From: an uncultured Collinsella sp.
GTDB taxonomy: Bacteria; Actinomycetota; Coriobacteriia; Coriobacteriales; Coriobacteriaceae
Assembly (NCBI GenBank): GCA_902476475.1
Contig: CABSDO010000077.1
Location: 1-10,393, forward strand
Direction of reading: 5' to 3'
DNA: 10,393 bases
The notes under the pieces are model-generated. The model ran no database searches. It worked only from the letters and a program-made list of their open reading frames with translations, and was not told the DNA's origin. Each line of letters begins with the position of its first letter. Position 1 is the stretch's first letter. Of this stretch, positions 1-7,085 are shown one piece after another. Position numbers and translations under genes: made by a program.

Positions 1-1490
1 AAAATATCGGAGACCAGGGCAATACCGGCAGCACGGCGATCGTCGATGATGCCCAGCTGCGCCAGCGCAACGGCGGCACCGTGCAGGCTATCGGGGCTCG
101 GATCCTCATGCACGCGATAGCAGGCCTCGATATCACGGTCTGCCAGCCACTCTGCAACGCACTCGTTGGCGAGCAGCATGGCTTCCTCGATAAGCGACGT
201 GGCACACGAACGCTCGCGCGCCACAATCTGCACGGGTACTCCGTCCTCATCCAATAGAGCGCGAATCTCGGCCGTGTCAAAATCGACTGAGCCGCGGACG
301 CGACGAATACGACGGCGAAGTTCGGCGAGTTCGTTGGCGGCGACAAGGAAATTGCCGAGGTCGACGTTGCAGCCGCGGGCGGCCTTCTCGTACGCAAGAC
401 CGCGCTCAAGCGCCTCCTCGCGCGAGGCCTCAGCAGCCGCAACATCCTCGGCCGCACCCTCCAGCACCCCATACTCCACCGCGCCGGCACGCACCAGCAG
501 CGCCTCGGCGCCGTCATAGTCCATACGCACACGCGAGCGAATCACGCTGGGGTACGGATCGTAATGCCGCACGCGACCCTGCGCATCGAGTTCAATGTCA
601 ACGGTAAACGCAAGACGGTCCTCGTCAGGGCGAAGCGAACACAGGTCACAGGACAGGCGTTCGGGCAGCATGGGAAGCACGCGATCGGCCAGATACACCG
701 ATGTCGTACGATGGCGAGCCTCAAGATCGATATGCCCGTCCCAAGCCACATAGTGAGAAACGTCAGCGATATGCACACCCAGCTTGTAGCCACCCTCGGG
801 CGTGCGCTCAAGCGAAATGGCATCGTCAAAGTCGCGCGCGTCGACCGGGTCGATCGTGATGACAAAGCGGTCGCGCAGATCGCGGCGGAGCGGGTCCTTA
901 AGCGCCGCGGACACATCGAGCGAAAGTCCCTCGGCCTCGTCCAGCGCGGCCTCGGGATAGCTATCGGTATAGCCGTAACGCGCCATCACGTATTGAACGC
1001 CCAAATCGGGCGCGTCATCTCCGCCAATGCGGCGTTCGATCGTCACGGTGCCCGATTCCAGGCGCGTCGGGTAGGTCAAAATGCGCGCGACGACGGCATC
1101 ACCCGGGTGGACGCCCAGACGATCCGCCGAGGTATCCTCGGGCAGAATGAAGAAGTCGGCCTTCAGGCGCGAATCGAGCGGCTCGATCACACCGAGCGGA
1201 CCAGCGGTCTGGTACGTACCCACCACGCTTATGGCTGCGCGCTCAACCACGCCTTCGATCACGGCGCGCCGCTCACCGTGCGGGCTGTTCTTAATGCTCA
1301 CGGCAACGGTATCGCCATCCATGATCTCGCGCTTACCGCGGCCCATAACCTTGTAGTCGCCGCTCTCGGTTATGACATAGGCGCCATGCTCATGGAGCTG
1401 CACGCGCCCGGTCAGGCTCGGACGGCGTTCGCTGCGCACCGGCCCGCGCTTATTGCGAGCTCCACGCTTATGCTTGTTATTGCGCCCCAT
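1..1490 (-). CDS. rnr: Ribonuclease R (RNase II/RNB family 3'-5' exoribonuclease), 3' part missing
   Basis: The first 496 codons are visible; the end lies beyond the left edge. RNase R degrades RNA processively from the 3' end and acts in mRNA decay and rRNA/tmRNA quality control. Residues 1-24 form a strongly basic tail (10 Lys/Arg), about 24-85 look like a cold-shock OB domain, about 90-150 like a second one, and the RNB catalytic domain begins near 195. The signature TIDPVDARDFDDA (212-224) supplies D214, D220, D222 and D223, matching the spacing of the four metal-binding aspartates of E. coli RNase R. VYLADRVLPMLPERLS (265-280) is also typical. I see no clear N-terminal helix-turn-helix as in the E. 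coli enzyme. The ATG is set by AAGGAGG at 1495-1501, 4 nt upstream. RNase II is the alternative name; length and basic tail favour RNase R. No convincing promoter is visible between it and the ftsX terminator. Confidence 0.93.
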   Translation of the reverse strand, partial: MGRNNKHKRGARNKRGPVRSERRPSLTGRVQLHEHGAYVITESGDYKVMGRGKREIMDGDTVAVSIKNSPHGERRAVIEGVVERAAISVVGTYQTAGPLGVIEPLDSRLKADFFILPEDTSADRLGVHPGDAVVARILTYPTRLESGTVTIERRIGGDDAPDLGVQYVMARYGYTDSYPEAALDEAEGLSLDVSAALKDPLRRDLRDRFVITIDPVDARDFDDAISLERTPEGGYKLGVHIADVSHYVAWDGHIDLEARHRTTSVYLADRVLPMLPERLSCDLCSLRPDEDRLAFTVDIELDAQGRVRHYDPYPSVIRSRVRMDYDGAEALLVRAGAVEYGVLEGAAEDVAAAEASREEALERGLAYEKAARGCNVDLGNFLVAANELAELRRRIRRVRGSVDFDTAEIRALLDEDGVPVQIVARERSCATSLIEEAMLLANECVAEWLADRDIEACYRVHEDPSPDSLHGAAVALAQLGIIDDRRAAGIALVSDI

Positions 1491-1567
1491 GGCGCCTCCT
1501 TGCTATCGATGACGAACTCCAAAGAGTCTACCCAAATGATTCGCTTTCCTGCCGTCCCCTAGGGATC

Positions 1568-1601
1568 AAAAAACGGGCCGCCCCATAAGAGACGACCCGT
1601 T
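1568..1601 (-). terminator. Intrinsic terminator after ftsX
   Basis: Read on the minus strand, an 11-bp stem (arms 1572-1582 and 1591-1601, including three G-T pairs) with an 8-nt loop is followed by six T. It starts 24 nt after the ftsX stop codon and should end the ftsEX transcript. The remaining 77 bp (1491-1567) form the rnr leader. I see no good -35/-10 pair there, so rnr may use a weak promoter or read-through. Confidence 0.9.
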
Positions 1602-1625
1602 GGAAGGGATGAATTCCAGGCATGC

Positions 1626-2546
1626 CTACACGCGCAGGTAGCGGCGCATGGCTATGGCAGAACCAAAGAGACCGATAATCACACCGACCAGAATCAGCGC
1701 AGCATAGGTCACCAGGTAGTACTGCATCGGCAGGGCAAACGACATCCAGCCGATGCTCTCCTGCAAACGCGGAATCATCAGATTGCGCAGCAGCTCCAGA
1801 ACGCCGATGGAAAGCAGCGAGCCCAAAATAGCCTGCAGTACGCCCTCGGTGATAAACGGGCCGCGAATGAAGCCGTTGCTGGCGCCGACCAGACGCATAA
1901 TCGCAATCTCACGACGACGCGCCGTGATGGACAGGCGAATCGTGTTGTTGATGAAGATGAATGCGATAAAGGTCAGAAGGCCAACGAGCACCACGGCGGC
2001 GATGCGGATGTAGTTGGTCACCTGGAACAGGCGGCTCACTTCCTCCTGGCCGTACAGCACGCTCGCGTTGACGTCGCCGTCATCCGCGATCTTCTGGAAA
2101 TCGGCGTTCTTCTTGAGCTTCTCTGCCGTGCTCTCGACCTTGGACGGATCGTCCATCTCAATTGCAAACGAAGCCGGCAGCGGGTTCTGGCCATCGAGCG
2201 CGCTCATGGTGGCGTCGGCGTTGCCCGACATCTTGCTCGTATACTCGGCCAGCGCGTCGTCCTTGTCCTTATAGGTCACGGACTTGACGTTATTCCACGT
2301 CTTAAGCTCGGCCTCAAAAGCCTGAACATCGGCCTGATCGGCGTCATCGCTAATGAACGCGTTGATGACAACCTGATCCTCGACGGTGCCGATCACGGAG
2401 TTCAGCATCGCGGAGCCCATGATGAACAGGCCGATGATAAACAGCGAAAGGAAGATCGTGATGACGGCGCCGAGCGAGGTAGTCCAGTTACGGAAGAAGT
2501 GGCTGATTGCCTCTTTGAAGGAGTAGCCCACGTTAGTTGGTGCCAT
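1626..2546 (-). CDS. ftsX: Cell division protein FtsX
   Basis: A 306-residue integral membrane partner of FtsE. In the FtsEX complex it transmits ATPase cycles to cell-wall hydrolases or their activators outside the membrane at the division site. Predicted order: short cytoplasmic N-terminus, membrane segment 1 (about 23-45), a large extracytoplasmic domain (about 50-175), membrane segment 2 (about 180-203), the cytoplasmic loop with REIAIMRLVGAS (212-223), membrane segment 3 (about 233-256) and segment 4 (about 278-298). This four-helix plan and the conserved loop are standard for FtsX. The ATG lies inside the 3' end of ftsE, overlapping it by 14 nt, which implies translational coupling. A purine-rich GGGGAGG lies about 11 nt upstream, rather far. 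Stop codon TAG. Confidence 0.96.
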   Translation of the reverse strand: MAPTNVGYSFKEAISHFFRNWTTSLGAVITIFLSLFIIGLFIMGSAMLNSVIGTVEDQVVINAFISDDADQADVQAFEAELKTWNNVKSVTYKDKDDALAEYTSKMSGNADATMSALDGQNPLPASFAIEMDDPSKVESTAEKLKKNADFQKIADDGDVNASVLYGQEEVSRLFQVTNYIRIAAVVLVGLLTFIAFIFINNTIRLSITARRREIAIMRLVGASNGFIRGPFITEGVLQAILGSLLSIGVLELLRNLMIPRLQESIGWMSFALPMQYYLVTYAALILVGVIIGLFGSAIAMRRYLRV

Positions 2547-3753
2547 AGTTGCCGTAACCTCCCCTCTCCTGGTCGCGAATAACGTGGCCGCCCTCGAGGG
2601 CGATCACGCGACGGTGCATGCTATCGACCATCTCGCGGTCGTGCGTGGCGACGATCACGGTGGTGCCGGTGACGTTAATACGCTCGAGCAGCTTCATGAT
2701 GCCCAGCGAGATCGCCGGGTCGAGGTTACCCGTGGGCTCGTCGCAAATCAGCAGCGGCGGACGGTTGACCATAGCGCGGGCGACGGCAACGCGCTGCTGC
2801 TCGCCACCGGAAAGCTGGTCGGGCAGCGAGTCCATCTGATCGGCCAGACCGACCAGACGCAGCACCTCGGGCACCTGGCTGCGAATGACGCCCTTGGGCT
2901 TGCCGATGCACTGCAGGGCAAACGCCACGTTTTCGTAGGCGGTCTTTTGCGGCAGAAGCTTAAAGTCCTGGAACACGGCGCCAATCTGGCGGCGCAGGAA
3001 CGGAACCTTGCGGTTCTTGATCTTCATAAGGTCCTGACCGGCGACCAAAATGCGGCCGCTCGTGGGCTTGACGTCGCGGTTGAGCGTCGACAGCAGCGTG
3101 GTCTTGCCCGAGCCGGAGTGACCGACCAAGAAGACGAACTCACCCGGATAGATCTCGATATTAATGTCGTCGAGCGCGGGCTTGTTGGGCTGCGCCGGGT
3201 AGATCTTGGTGACGTGCTCCATGAGGATGACGGGCTCGACACCGGCCTGCTTGGCCATCTTCTTGCGGCTGGCCTGCGGATCGATGGGCGCAAACACCGA
3301 CGTAAAGTCGGGGTTGTTGAGCGCATTGTCGAGGCTTGCGACCTCGGCGGCCTGATCGCTCTCGACTACGGGAGCCGCGGGCTGCGTAGGATCGGGAATA
3401 CCGGCAAAAAGGCCGGACTGCGCAGGCTGTGGCGCCGGAGTCGCAGGAGCCATAGGGTCGGGAATACCGGCCATGACAGGCTGCGGCGCGACAGCATCCG
3501 CCTGGGGCTGGTCCACGCGAGCAGTCACCTTCTGCACGGGCTCAAAACCCGCGGCCTCGGAAAGCTCAACATCATTGGTGGGATTGTAGGCAAAGGGATC
3601 TGATGCCGGCTGTGCCTGATCTGCCGGCTGTGCGGGGATCGGGCTAAACGGCTGATCCTCTGAATCCGGGGTGGCGAAACGAGTGCCCACGGCGCCTGGC
3701 TGCGTCTTGGGGGCGTCATCGCCCGCACCGGAGGTACGGAAGTGGTTACCCAC
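2533..3753 (-). CDS. ftsE: Cell division ATP-binding protein FtsE with long N-terminal extension
   Basis: The ABC ATPase of the FtsEX division complex, expected on the inner face of the membrane with FtsX. It has 406 residues, whereas FtsE is usually about 220-230. The ATPase domain starts near residue 174. It shows Walker A GHSGSGKT (211-218), Q-loop Q262, signature LSGGEQ (314-319), Walker B LLICDEP (334-340), D-loop GNLD and switch H371. Residues 1-172 are extra: rich in Pro, Ala, Gln and Asp, probably disordered, with a duplicated unit containing AGIPDP at 95-100 and 117-122. The GTG start is chosen because AAGGAG sits 5 nt upstream. The internal ATGs at residues 166 and 178 have no comparable ribosome-binding site, so a shorter product is less likely. 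It overlaps ftsX by 14 nt. Stop codon TAA. Confidence 0.94.
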   Translation of the reverse strand: MGNHFRTSGAGDDAPKTQPGAVGTRFATPDSEDQPFSPIPAQPADQAQPASDPFAYNPTNDVELSEAAGFEPVQKVTARVDQPQADAVAPQPVMAGIPDPMAPATPAPQPAQSGLFAGIPDPTQPAAPVVESDQAAEVASLDNALNNPDFTSVFAPIDPQASRKKMAKQAGVEPVILMEHVTKIYPAQPNKPALDDINIEIYPGEFVFLVGHSGSGKTTLLSTLNRDVKPTSGRILVAGQDLMKIKNRKVPFLRRQIGAVFQDFKLLPQKTAYENVAFALQCIGKPKGVIRSQVPEVLRLVGLADQMDSLPDQLSGGEQQRVAVARAMVNRPPLLICDEPTGNLDPAISLGIMKLLERINVTGTTVIVATHDREMVDSMHRRVIALEGGHVIRDQERGGYGNYGTN

Positions 3754-3758
3754 TGGTG

Positions 3759-3764
3759 CTCCTT
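3759..3764 (-). promoter_or_regulatory. Ribosome-binding site that fixes the GTG start of ftsE
   Basis: On the minus strand AAGGAG is followed by CACCA and then GTG. This is the best Shine-Dalgarno match near any possible ftsE start and supports translation of the long N-terminal extension. Confidence 0.75.
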
Positions 3765-3798
3765 ATCGTCGTGCGTTTAAACTACATGAGCGTTTAAT

Positions 3799-3828
3799 AT
3801 TTTAGCAGCATTAGCTTTGCTGCACATA
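3799..3828 (-). promoter_or_regulatory. Candidate ftsEX promoter (extended -10)
   Basis: On the minus strand TGCTAAAAT (3799-3807) is a five-of-six -10 hexamer preceded by a TGn extension, within the most A+T-rich stretch of the gap. No good -35 is seen at 16-18 bp, which extended -10 promoters can tolerate. A small palindrome, arms 3805-3810 and 3818-3823 (GCAGCA/TGCTGC), sits directly upstream and could be an operator. The strong terminator at 4119-4155 blocks entry from the transketolase operon, so ftsEX needs a promoter in this gap. Confidence 0.4.
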
Positions 3829-3856
3829 AGAAGCATGGCCGTGTTTGGGTCCCTCC

Positions 3857-3979
3857 GGCCGGACACAGGGTTACTTTCCAAATCGTCCTCGGACATGTCG
3901 GAGCCTCCGCTGCGCACTACGTGCGGCGGGGGCTCCTCCGTCCTGCGGAAAGATTTGGAAAGTAACCCTGTGTCCGGCC
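3857..3979. repeat. 123-bp element with 28-bp perfect inverted arms
   Basis: Arms 3857-3884 and 3952-3979 are exact reverse complements over 28 bases. Within the 67-bp centre lies a second hairpin: 3901-3917 pairs with 3921-3935 (15 pairs, one a G-T pair, a 2-nt bulge, a 3-nt loop). Two smaller ones occur at 3888-3903 (one mismatch; overlaps the previous hairpin) and 3938-3949. The whole could extrude as a cruciform or fold as one long RNA hairpin on either strand. There is no T-run after either arm, so it is not a classic terminator. No open reading frame with a plausible ribosome-binding site lies inside, and no target-site duplication is visible. The shape fits an interspersed palindromic repeat or MITE-like element, but only one copy is in the window, so repetition is not shown. 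Confidence 0.85.
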
Positions 3980-3996
3980 TGCGATAACTAAGGGGT

Positions 3997-4099
3997 CGCT
4001 GCGTTTTACTTGGGTGCAGCAGCGCCGTGCTTGGGGGCTGAATTGCACTTTGTTGGGATGGGCCCGTTTCCCGGAGGAAGCCCTTACTTGGTGCGGGCC
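3997..4099. other. Structured non-coding segment with paired stems and a repeated short motif
   Basis: Two separate stems can be drawn: CGCTGC/GCAGCG (3997-4002 with 4019-4024) and GGCCCG/CGGGCC (4061-4066 with 4094-4099), the latter enclosing a small TTCC/GGAA hairpin. Inside both loops, read on the minus strand, is nearly the same word: GCACCCAAGTAA (4006-4017) and GCACCAAGTAA (4084-4094). This could be part of a small RNA or a structured leader, or a degraded repeat. There is no direct evidence of transcription. Confidence 0.3.
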
Positions 4100-4118
4100 T
4101 AATTTGTTTGTTGCCGAC

Positions 4119-4155
4119 AAAAAACAGGGGCGTCCTCTTTGAGGACGCCCCTGTT
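4119..4155 (-). terminator. Strong intrinsic terminator after the transketolase operon
   Basis: On the minus strand a perfect 15-bp stem (arms 4123-4137 and 4141-4155), with a 3-nt loop, runs into six T. It lies 46 nt after the stop of the C-terminal transketolase gene. On the plus strand the stem is not followed by a T-run, so it works in one direction. Confidence 0.95.
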
Positions 4156-4201
4156 ATGGATTGCATACGGTTGCTGAAGCGATACTTTGCCTCGCCTTGT
4201 C

Positions 4202-5143
4202 CTAAGCCAAGAACTCCTTGGTGGTTGCCACGATGTTGGCGGCGTCCAGGCCGTACTTGTGCAGGAGTTCGGCGCCCGGGCCGGACTCGCCAAAGGTGTC
4301 GTTGACGCCGATCTTCTTGAGCGGCGTCGGGCACTGCTCGCACAGGACGTCGGCAACGGCGCTGCCCAGGCCACCGATCACAGAGTGCTCCTCGACAGTC
4401 ACGACGTGGCCGGTCTTGGTGGCGCTCTTGACGATCAGATCGGCATCGATGGGCTTGATGGTGTGCATGTTGATGACCTCGGCGTCGATGCCCTCGGCAG
4501 CGAGCTGCTCAGCGGCCTCGAGCGCCTCGCCGACCATCAGGCCGCAGGCGATGATGGTGACGTCGGTGCCCTCGCGCATGACGATGCCCTTGCCCACCTC
4601 GAACTTGTAGGTCTCGGGGTCGTTGATAACCGGCGAGGCCAGACGGGCGAAGCGCATATACACGGGGCCGTCGCACTCGTAGGCGGCGCGCGTCACGGCA
4701 CGGGCCTCGATGTCGTCGGCGGGAACGATCACGGTCATGCCGGGGATGACACGCATCAGGGCGATATCCTCGCAGCACTGGTGCGTGGCACCGTCCTCGC
4801 CCACCGCGATACCGGCGTGCGTGGCACCGATCTTAACGTTAAGGTGCGGATAGCCGATGGAGTTGCGGACCTGCTCAAAGGCGCGGCCGGCGGCAAACAT
4901 GGCGAAGCTGCTCGCGAAGGCGACGCGGCCGGTGGTTGCGATACCGGCGGCGACGCCCATCAGGTTGCTCTCGGCGATGCCCACATCGAAGAAGCGGTCG
5001 GGGCAGGCGGCCTTAAACTTGCCGGTCTGCGTGGCGGCGGCCAGATCGGCGTCGAGGACCACAAAGTCATCGTGCTCGTTGGCGAGCTCGACGAGGGCCT
5101 CGCCGTAGCTTACACGCGTGGCGATTTTCTTGACGTCTGCCAT
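4202..5143 (-). CDS. tkt: Transketolase, C-terminal subunit (pyrimidine-binding and C-terminal domains)
   Basis: The second half of a split transketolase, 313 residues, cytoplasmic. With the N-terminal subunit it should transfer two-carbon ketol units between sugar phosphates, linking the pentose phosphate pathway to glycolysis. Residues about 5-170 form the thiamine-diphosphate pyrimidine-binding domain, with the conserved glutamate in GIAESNLMGVAAG (55-67, E58) and HAGIAVGEDGATHQ (109-122). Residues about 185-313 form the transketolase C-terminal domain. The ATG follows the stop of the upstream subunit gene after 1 nt, with AGAGGAG (5151-5157) 7 nt before it inside that gene. The same frame stays open upstream to 5383, but that part overlaps the N-terminal subunit in a different frame and is not real. 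A DXP synthase is unlikely, as that is one long chain. Stop codon TAG. Confidence 0.93.
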   Translation of the reverse strand: MADVKKIATRVSYGEALVELANEHDDFVVLDADLAAATQTGKFKAACPDRFFDVGIAESNLMGVAAGIATTGRVAFASSFAMFAAGRAFEQVRNSIGYPHLNVKIGATHAGIAVGEDGATHQCCEDIALMRVIPGMTVIVPADDIEARAVTRAAYECDGPVYMRFARLASPVINDPETYKFEVGKGIVMREGTDVTIIACGLMVGEALEAAEQLAAEGIDAEVINMHTIKPIDADLIVKSATKTGHVVTVEEHSVIGGLGSAVADVLCEQCPTPLKKIGVNDTFGESGPGAELLHKYGLDAANIVATTKEFLA

Positions 5144-5144
5144 C

Positions 5145-5975
5145 CTAGAGCTCCTCTCCGGCGGCCGTGAGCTCTGCCATGGCCTGCTCAAACTGTTCAT
5201 CGTTGGGGGCCTTGCCGTGCCAACCCACCTGGTTCTCCATAAAGGAGACGCCCTTGCCCTTCGTGGTCTCGGCGATAATGGCGGTCGGCTGACCCTTGGT
5301 AGCGCGGGCCTCGGCAAAGGCGGCGCGGATCTGGTCGAAGTCGTTGCCGTCAGCGAGCTCCACCACGTGGAACTTAAAGGCACGGAACTTGTCGGCGAGC
5401 GGCATGGGGTCGTTGACCTCCTCGACGGGGCCGTCGATCTGCAGGCCGTTGTGGTCGACGATCACGCAGAGGTTATCGAGCTGCTGGTTGCCGGCAAACA
5501 TGGCGGCCTCCCAGACCTGGCCCTCCTCGCTCTCGCCGTCGCCCAGCAGGGCGTAGGTGCGATAGTCGTCGCCCCAGTGCTTGGCGGCAACGGCCATGCC
5601 CACGGCGGCGGAGATACCCTGGCCGAGCGAACCGGTGGACATGGCAACGCCCGGGGTGTCGTTCATGTTGGGGTGACCCTGCAGGTGGCTGCCGATGTGG
5701 CGCAGCGTCTCGAGATCCTCCTTGGGGAAGAATCCGCGCTCGGCGAGCACGGCGTACAGACCAGGCGCGCAGTGACCCTTGGAAAGCACGAAGCGATCGC
5801 GGTCGGCCTTGCGGGGGTCGGCCGGGTCGACGCTCATTTCCTCAAAGTACAGATAGGTCATGATGTCGGCAGCGCCGAGCGAACCGCCCGGATGGCCGGA
5901 CTTGGCAGCGTGCACGCCGGTGACGATGCCCTTCCTTACCTCGTTGGCAACCTTTTTGAGCTCTTCGTCGCTCAT
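5145..5975 (-). CDS. tkt: Transketolase, N-terminal subunit (thiamine pyrophosphate-binding)
   Basis: A 276-residue protein corresponding to the first domain of full-length transketolase (about 660 residues); it must pair with the product of the next gene. Visible motifs: SGHPGGSLG (26-34, H28), SKGHCAPGLY (65-74, H68), H101 in LQGHPN, STGSLGQG (113-120), and the thiamine pyrophosphate/metal motif starting GDGE (145-148) and ending at N176 in DHNG. The ATG is supported by AAAGGAAGG, 4 nt upstream. Genes for the two subunits are 1 nt apart, suggesting one mRNA and equal production. Split transketolases are known in archaea and several bacterial groups, so this is a normal variant and not a broken gene. 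Stop codon TAG. Confidence 0.94.
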   Translation of the reverse strand: MSDEELKKVANEVRKGIVTGVHAAKSGHPGGSLGAADIMTYLYFEEMSVDPADPRKADRDRFVLSKGHCAPGLYAVLAERGFFPKEDLETLRHIGSHLQGHPNMNDTPGVAMSTGSLGQGISAAVGMAVAAKHWGDDYRTYALLGDGESEEGQVWEAAMFAGNQQLDNLCVIVDHNGLQIDGPVEEVNDPMPLADKFRAFKFHVVELADGNDFDQIRAAFAEARATKGQPTAIIAETTKGKGVSFMENQVGWHGKAPNDEQFEQAMAELTAAGEEL

Positions 5976-6182
5976 TGTGCCTTCCTTTCATCCTCTTTAG
6001 ACAAGATGCGCACGGCACAGAAGGTAGTCCCAACACAGCCGCGATGCACGTACGTCATTCATTATGCTGGAAACTGGAAGCTTTACCAGAGTATTTATCA
6101 TTATTTGAACAATTGAGCAGGCAGAACCGCTGATGAAACGGTTTATCAATGTGAACGTCTTTTGGATGGAACGCAGTCGACC
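5976..6182 (-). promoter_or_regulatory. Leader and candidate promoter of the transketolase operon
   Basis: This 207-bp gap holds no gene. On the minus strand CATAAT (6061-6066) is a five-of-six -10 match; the hexamer 17 bp upstream (TGGTAA, 6083-6088) is a poor -35. An imperfect 14-bp palindrome (6075-6088, TGG and CCA ends) covers that -35 position, and CTTCCAG/TTTCCAG is repeated in the spacer. There is no good terminator after the YitT gene: AACCG/CGGTT (6125-6143) is short and lacks a T-run, so some read-through into the operon is possible. Confidence 0.3.
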
Positions 6183-7073
6183 CTACGCGTTAATGTCCTT
6201 GAAACCCTCGCCGAAGGTTTCCGTAACGTCGGCCACGGTCACGATGGCGCGCGGGTCGCGCTCGCGCACAATGGTCTTGAGCGTGTTGAGCTCGCGACGG
6301 CTCACGATTACCATGATCACCGGCTTCTCGGCACCCGAGTACATGCCGGTCGCCTTAAACTTGGTGCAGCCGCGACCCAGGCCATACATGATGTCGGCCG
6401 CAATATCGGGAAACTTGTCCGAGATGATGAGTACCATACGGCGTCTGTTGCCGCCGTCGACCACGGCATCAATCACGTAGCCGCTAATGACCATCGAAAG
6501 GCCCGCATACAGCGCGTTTTCGACCGAGAAGACCGGGGCCGACAGCGCGCACACGGCAACATCAATCGCCATGACGGTCGAGCCAACCGGCAGCGATGTG
6601 TTGCGCGAGATAATCTGACCGATGGTGTCTGAGCCACCAGTGTTGGCACCGGCGCGCAGCACCATGCCGTAGCCGATGCCCGTGATAATGCCGCCCCACA
6701 TAGCGGGCAGCATCAGGTCGGCATGTGCCAGCGGCGCCACAAACGGAGCAAACAGGTCGGTGAAGAAACCCAGCAGCACAAAGCCCGTCGCCGTCTGGAC
6801 CACGTAGAACATGCCACCCTCGCGCATAACGACCAGCAGCAGCAAGGCATTCATCACGATGGTTTGAATACCGACAGGCAGCGAGATGCCATGCGAGGCG
6901 CCGACCGCCTGGATAATCGTGGCGAGACCCGTAACGCCGCCGGCAGCAAGACCGTTGGGAATCAAAAATAGATCCGTCGCGATAGCGGCCAGAGCGCAGC
7001 CCAGCATAATCTTGGGCAGATCGTGAAAGAAGTTCAGCGAAAGAATGCGCTTGATGTCCAGACGATATGCCAT
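6183..7073 (-). CDS. YitT-family membrane protein (DUF161 plus C-terminal DUF2179)
   Basis: A 296-residue membrane protein of the YitT family, whose transported substrate or function is not established. The N-terminal part has about five to seven hydrophobic segments (near 22-40, 44-60, 67-84, 90-112, 122-140, 165-182, 186-204). Family-typical glycine-rich loops are IPNGLAAGGVTGLA (38-51) and RAGANTGGSDTIGQ (140-153). Residues about 210-290 form the soluble DUF2179 domain, a ferredoxin-like fold (RRMVLIIS through VADVTETFGEGF). The ATG at 7071-7073 is chosen because AGGGAGG lies 4 nt upstream. An in-frame GTG eight codons earlier (7095-7097) falls inside a terminator-like hairpin and has no ribosome-binding site. 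Stop codon TAG. It may be its own transcription unit. Confidence 0.9.
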   Translation of the reverse strand: MAYRLDIKRILSLNFFHDLPKIMLGCALAAIATDLFLIPNGLAAGGVTGLATIIQAVGASHGISLPVGIQTIVMNALLLLVVMREGGMFYVVQTATGFVLLGFFTDLFAPFVAPLAHADLMLPAMWGGIITGIGYGMVLRAGANTGGSDTIGQIISRNTSLPVGSTVMAIDVAVCALSAPVFSVENALYAGLSMVISGYVIDAVVDGGNRRRMVLIISDKFPDIAADIMYGLGRGCTKFKATGMYSGAEKPVIMVIVSRRELNTLKTIVRERDPRAIVTVADVTETFGEGFKDINA

Positions 7074-7077
7074 GCTG

Positions 7078-7084
7078 CCTCCCT
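7078..7084 (-). promoter_or_regulatory. Ribosome-binding site that fixes the YitT-family gene start
   Basis: AGGGAGG on the minus strand, 4 nt before the ATG at 7071-7073. It begins 1 nt after the T-run of the upstream hairpin, so any transcript carrying it must have crossed that hairpin. Confidence 0.75.
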
Positions 7085-7085
7085 C

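Larger units (their letters stand above)
3754..4201. other. Intergenic region between the transketolase operon and ftsE
   Basis: No believable gene lies in these 448 bp. In transcription order the stretch holds the transketolase terminator (4119-4155), a structured segment (3997-4099), the 28-bp-arm inverted repeat (3857-3979), an A+T-richer promoter-like stretch (about 3790-3830) and the ftsE ribosome-binding site. The open frames crossing it run through the terminator or through the palindrome and have no usable start sites. Confidence 0.8.

Noticed and set aside
564..1562. Long plus-strand open frame opposite rnr (332 residues)
   Set aside because: Shadow of the RNase R frame caused by G+C-rich third positions; no family resemblance, and rnr has catalytic motifs on the other strand.
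2584..3603. Plus-strand open frame opposite ftsE (339 residues)
   Set aside because: Rich in Leu, Gly, Arg and His as antisense frames of this base composition are; the ABC motifs are all on the minus strand.
3857..3979. Large inverted repeat as an intrinsic terminator or an insertion sequence
   Set aside because: No T-run after either arm, the loop is far too long, there is no transposase frame, and no target duplication is visible.
3917..4120. 67-residue minus-strand frame with TTG start in the non-coding gap
   Set aside because: The start abuts the terminator T-run with no ribosome-binding site, and the frame runs into the palindrome.
3777..4343. 188-residue minus-strand open frame across the transketolase end, the terminator and the inverted repeat
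   Set aside because: It overlaps the transketolase gene in another frame and reads through a strong terminator and a palindrome; composition is not protein-like.
5144..5383. Longer N-terminus for the transketolase C-terminal subunit
   Set aside because: The extra 80 codons lie fully inside the N-terminal subunit gene in a different frame, and AGAGGAG marks the start at 5141-5143.
4202..5975. Transketolase as a frameshifted single gene
   Set aside because: Both halves have proper start, stop and ribosome-binding site, and the break falls at the natural domain boundary, as in known split transketolases.
4187..6116. Two long plus-strand open frames opposite the transketolase genes (4187-5170 and 5118-6116)
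   Set aside because: Antisense shadows of well-recognised genes.
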